A stretch of 16,347 bases of DNA from RPQJ01 sp035554635 (lineage in GTDB: Bacteria > Pseudomonadota > Gammaproteobacteria > Steroidobacterales > Steroidobacteraceae). Shown here piece after piece: positions 13,664-16,347 of the stretch. The notes below the pieces were generated by a model, which saw only the letters and a program-made list of their open reading frames with translations, did no database searches and was not told where the DNA came from. The stretch lies in NCBI GenBank assembly GCA_035554635.1, contig DATMIB010000057.1, positions 1 through 16,347 of the forward strand. The letters run 5' to 3'. The number at the start of each line of letters is the position of its first letter. Position 1 is the stretch's first letter. The position numbers were made by a program, and so were the translations under genes.

Positions 13664-15708
13664 ACCACGCCGCGGGCCGCCCGCGCGCGCTAGTCGACGC
13701 AATCGGGGGCGGCCTCACCACAGCAGGGCGCGCATCAACGCTCGGCCGGGCCCTCTTCGCCGCACGGTGCGGGTTCACGCTCGCAATGCTCTCCGCCTTC
13801 GTGCCTGTTCTCGCGGCCGCCGAGGCCGGCTGGGGCTACTTCGGCGGCACCTCGGGTGGCACCCGTCATTCGGCCGCGCGTCAGATCACCAGGGACAACG
13901 TCGGCGAACTCGAAGTCGCGTGGAGCTACTCGACCGGTGAACTGAAGCGGCGCGGCCCGGACCTGATCGCCAACAGCTCGACCCAGACGACGCCCATCCT
14001 CGTCGACGGTGCGGTCGTGTTCTGCACGCCGTTCAACCGCATCGTCGCGCTCGACCCGCTCACCGGTCGGGAGCGCTGGGTCCACGACCCGGAGGTTTCG
14101 CTCGATCACGCGCTGCCGTACCACTACAACTGCCGCGGCGTGAGCGTCTGGAAGGACCCGCAGGCGGCGTCCGGCGCGCCCTGTGCGACACGGATCTTCA
14201 TGGGGACGAACGACTCGCGCATCGTCGCCGTCGACAGTCGAACGGGTCGCGCCTGCGCCGGTTTCGGTACCAATGGCCAGGTGCGGATCGTGCGTGACTG
14301 GCCCGACAAGTTCGCCGGCGAGTCGAAGGTGACCTCGGCTCCCGTCGTCGCGGCGGGTGTGGTCGCGGTCGGCTCGTTCGTCATGGACAACATCCGCACG
14401 GACGCCTCGCCGGGCACCGTGTACGCATTCGACGCACGCACCGGCGAGTCGCGCTGGCGTTTCGATCCGATTCCGCGCGACGAATCCGACCCGGCATTCG
14501 CGACGTGGCTCGGCGGCAGCGCGCGCCGGACCGGCGCTGGCAACGTCTGGTCCACGATGGTGGCCGACGAAGCCCGCGGCCTCATCTATGCGCCGGTCGG
14601 CTCTGCAGCGCCGGATTTCTTCGGCGGCGAACGCAAGGGCGACAATCTCTACACGAGTTCGCTGGTCGCCCTCGATGCCAGGACCGGCAGGCCCGCCTGG
14701 CACTTCCAGACCGTGCACCACGACATCTGGGACTACGACGTCTCGGCGCCGCCGCTGCTCGCCGACCTGCAGCATGGCGCGCGCACGATCCCGGCCGTCG
14801 TGCAGAACACCAAGCAGGGGTTCGTCTTCGTGTTCGATCGCGTCACCGGCAAGCCCGTGTGGCCGATCGAGGAGCGCCCGGTGCCGCAGCGTGGCCTGCC
14901 CGGGGAATGGCTCTCGCCGACGCAACCGTTCCCGACGCGCCCCAAGCCGCTCGTGCCGACCAAGGTGACGCCCGACGATGCCTGGGGTTTCACGCCCTGG
15001 GACAAATACAAGTGTCGCAAGCTGATCGAGCAGTACCGGTCGGAGGGCATTTACACGCCGCCGTCGTCAGGGCAGGGCACGCTGCTGACACCGGGCTCCG
15101 CGGGCGGTGCGAACTGGGGCGGCGCCGCGTTCGACCCGGCGCGACAACTCATGCTCGTCAACGTCAACCGCGTGGTGCAGGTCGTGCAGATGATCCCGCG
15201 TGCCGACATTCCCGGCATCGAGGGCATCAGCCTGGCCGGCGGCATCGACATCGCCGCGGCCACCGGCACGCCCTACGGCACCCATCGCAAGTGGCTGCTG
15301 TCCCCGCTCGGCGCACCGTGCACGGCGCCGCCGTGGGGCGAACTCGTCGCGGTGGACCTGAAGACGGGCGACGTCCGCTGGCGCGTGCCGCTCGGGTCGA
15401 TCGAGAAGCAATTGCCCATCCGCTTCGAGTGGAACCTCGGCACGCCGAGTCTCGGCGGACCGATCGTGACCGCGGGCGGGCTCGTCTTCATTGCAGGCAC
15501 GATGGACGGGTACCTCCGTGCATTCGACATCGAGACCGGCGAGATGCTCTGGCGACACGAAATGCCGGCCGGCACGCAGGCGACGCCGATGACCTACGAG
15601 GTGGGCGGACGGCAGTTCGTGGTGCTCGTGACAGGCCACCATCTCTGGTTCGACTCGCCGGCCGGCGACCAGGTGATCGCGTTCGCGTTGCCCGATCGGC
15701 GCAAGTAA
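13660..15708 (+). CDS. PQQ-dependent dehydrogenase (quinoprotein, glucose-dehydrogenase-like), exported
   Basis: I place the start at the GTG at 13660, which overlaps the preceding stop by four bases (GTGA); this gives 682 residues. The next ATG (13786) would cut away the charged part of the export signal. With the GTG start, a long N-region precedes a hydrophobic stretch (about 38-52) and a likely cleavage near VLAAAEA, so it should act in the periplasm. PQQ-propeller features are GYFGGTSGGTRHSAARQI and STQTTPILVDGAVVFCTP near the N-terminus, YNCRGVSVW, GAGNVWSTM, and VHHDIWDYDVSAPP, the active-site region of membrane-type glucose dehydrogenases. There is no vicinal Cys-Cys pair of methanol dehydrogenases and no CxxCH haem motif, so electrons must go to a separate acceptor or quinone. 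It oxidises an alcohol, sugar or aldehyde; substrate unknown. No PQQ-synthesis genes are in view. Confidence 0.9.
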   Translation: MNHAAGRPRALVDAIGGGLTTAGRASTLGRALFAARCGFTLAMLSAFVPVLAAAEAGWGYFGGTSGGTRHSAARQITRDNVGELEVAWSYSTGELKRRGPDLIANSSTQTTPILVDGAVVFCTPFNRIVALDPLTGRERWVHDPEVSLDHALPYHYNCRGVSVWKDPQAASGAPCATRIFMGTNDSRIVAVDSRTGRACAGFGTNGQVRIVRDWPDKFAGESKVTSAPVVAAGVVAVGSFVMDNIRTDASPGTVYAFDARTGESRWRFDPIPRDESDPAFATWLGGSARRTGAGNVWSTMVADEARGLIYAPVGSAAPDFFGGERKGDNLYTSSLVALDARTGRPAWHFQTVHHDIWDYDVSAPPLLADLQHGARTIPAVVQNTKQGFVFVFDRVTGKPVWPIEERPVPQRGLPGEWLSPTQPFPTRPKPLVPTKVTPDDAWGFTPWDKYKCRKLIEQYRSEGIYTPPSSGQGTLLTPGSAGGANWGGAAFDPARQLMLVNVNRVVQVVQMIPRADIPGIEGISLAGGIDIAAATGTPYGTHRKWLLSPLGAPCTAPPWGELVAVDLKTGDVRWRVPLGSIEKQLPIRFEWNLGTPSLGGPIVTAGGLVFIAGTMDGYLRAFDIETGEMLWRHEMPAGTQATPMTYEVGGRQFVVLVTGHHLWFDSPAGDQVIAFALPDRRK

Positions 15709-15775
15709 CCTAGCCCACGACCCGGATGGCTGCGCACGACGAGCGTGCGTGGTGGCCTCCGCCTCGCGCTCGCCA

Positions 15776-15812
15776 TCGGCCGGCATCACTGCATGCCGCG
15801 CGCAGCGGCCGA
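15776..15812. repeat. Nested inverted repeat between convergent genes
   Basis: TCGGCCG (15776-15782) and CGGCCGA (15806-15812) form a perfect 7-bp inverted repeat. Inside it, CGGCAT (15781-15786) and ATGCCG (15793-15798) can form an alternative 6-bp hairpin. It sits in the 127-base gap between the convergent PQQ dehydrogenase and P450 genes. No T-run follows on either strand, so it is not a standard terminator; it may still stabilise 3' ends. Confidence 0.4.
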
Positions 15813-15835
15813 CACCGACGGGGGCGGCGTGCGCC

Positions 15836-16347
15836 TCAGCGTCGCGTCAGCGTGACGTGCAGTTCGTGCAGGTTGCGGCCAAAAAAGCTCGGCGTGTACT
15901 CGGGCGCGGGTCGTCCCGGGGCCAGCGCGAACGTCTCGTAGCGCTTGAGCAGCGCCTGCATTGCGCTCGTGATCTCCTGCCGCGCGAGCTGGGCCCCGAT
16001 GCAGTGATGCCGGCCGATGCCGAGCGCGAGGTGCTTGCCGGGTTGCTGGCGATGCAAATCGAGCGCTTCCGGTTGCGGGAACTGGTGGTCGTCGCGGTTG
16101 GCCGCACCGAAACGCACGCTCAACAAGTCGCCCTCGCGCAGTTCGACGCCGCCCACGGTCGTGTCGCGCGTGACGCGGCGGAACATGCCCTGGGCGGGCG
16201 ATTCGAGCCGCAGGATTTCCTCGGTCAGGTTGCGGAACAGCCGCGGGTCGCTGCGCAGTTCGGCCACGACCGCCGGGTTTTCGATCAGCAGCTTCATCCC
16301 CGACGTGATCGCCGCGGTGGTCGTCTCGTTGCCGGAGGCGAGCAGGT
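15836..16347 (-). CDS. Cytochrome P450, partial (N-terminal part outside window)
   Basis: The C-terminal 169 residues are present; the frame is open through the right edge, so an internal ATG at 16297 is not the real start. The I-helix motif ASGNETTT lies at the window edge, ExxR is in EEILRLESP, and the haem loop is LALGIGRHHCIGAQLAR with the cysteine ligand. The usual Phe opening FGxGxHxCxG is Leu here, a mild deviation. Bacterial soluble class I P450s like this take electrons from a [2Fe-2S] ferredoxin; the one at 4747 is a candidate partner, though about 11 kb away. No GACTGTTTT site is visible because the promoter lies outside. The substrate is unknown; oxygenation in the same catabolic pathway is plausible from context only. 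Confidence 0.93.
   Translation of the reverse strand, partial: LLASGNETTTAAITSGMKLLIENPAVVAELRSDPRLFRNLTEEILRLESPAQGMFRRVTRDTTVGGVELREGDLLSVRFGAANRDDHQFPQPEALDLHRQQPGKHLALGIGRHHCIGAQLARQEITSAMQALLKRYETFALAPGRPAPEYTPSFFGRNLHELHVTLTRR

Noticed and set aside
15776..15812. Inverted repeat as a rho-independent terminator
   Set aside because: No T-run on either side; kept only as a repeat.

Overview
The window is GC-rich, densely coded DNA from a Gram-negative bacterium. Two TonB-dependent outer-membrane receptors, a periplasmic-type PQQ dehydrogenase and a proteobacterial-style TPP riboswitch operon point to Pseudomonadota. Gammaproteobacteria are my best guess, but the sequence alone cannot settle the class. 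I see no tRNA, rRNA, CRISPR array, insertion sequence or phage gene, and no gene for a transcription factor.

Left part (1-5064). A PhzF-family gene, cut by the window edge, runs leftward. Divergent from it is a thiamine salvage operon: a promoter, a TPP riboswitch that abuts the start codon, a TonB-dependent receptor, a small thiamine-binding protein (YkoF/COG0011-like), a PnuT/PnuC-type inner-membrane transporter and a ThiK/LicA-like kinase. Together they form a full route: outer-membrane uptake, inner-membrane passage, and trapping by binding and phosphorylation. A putidaredoxin-type [2Fe-2S] ferredoxin follows on the same strand and ends exactly where the next, convergent operon ends.

Middle and right part (5065-15708). 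This looks like a catabolic island with two divergent pairs of transcription units. Pair 1 is a Rieske oxygenase alpha subunit plus a MaoC-like hydratase (leftward), and a second TonB-dependent receptor (rightward). Pair 2 is an M24/creatinase-fold hydrolase (leftward), and E1-alpha, E1-beta, an ABM-domain protein and a PQQ-dependent dehydrogenase (rightward). All four unit starts carry a related 20-bp imperfect palindrome with the invariant 9-mer GACTGTTTT. I take this as the operator of one regulator encoded outside the window. The implied system imports an unidentified organic substrate with the second receptor and then oxidises, hydrates or hydrolyses it. The TPP-dependent E1 pair has no E2 or E3 here.

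Right end (15836-16347). A leftward cytochrome P450 gene, cut by the window edge, has its I-helix, ExxR and haem-cysteine motifs visible. The orphan ferredoxin at 4747 could serve this P450 or the Rieske oxygenase; the sequence does not decide.
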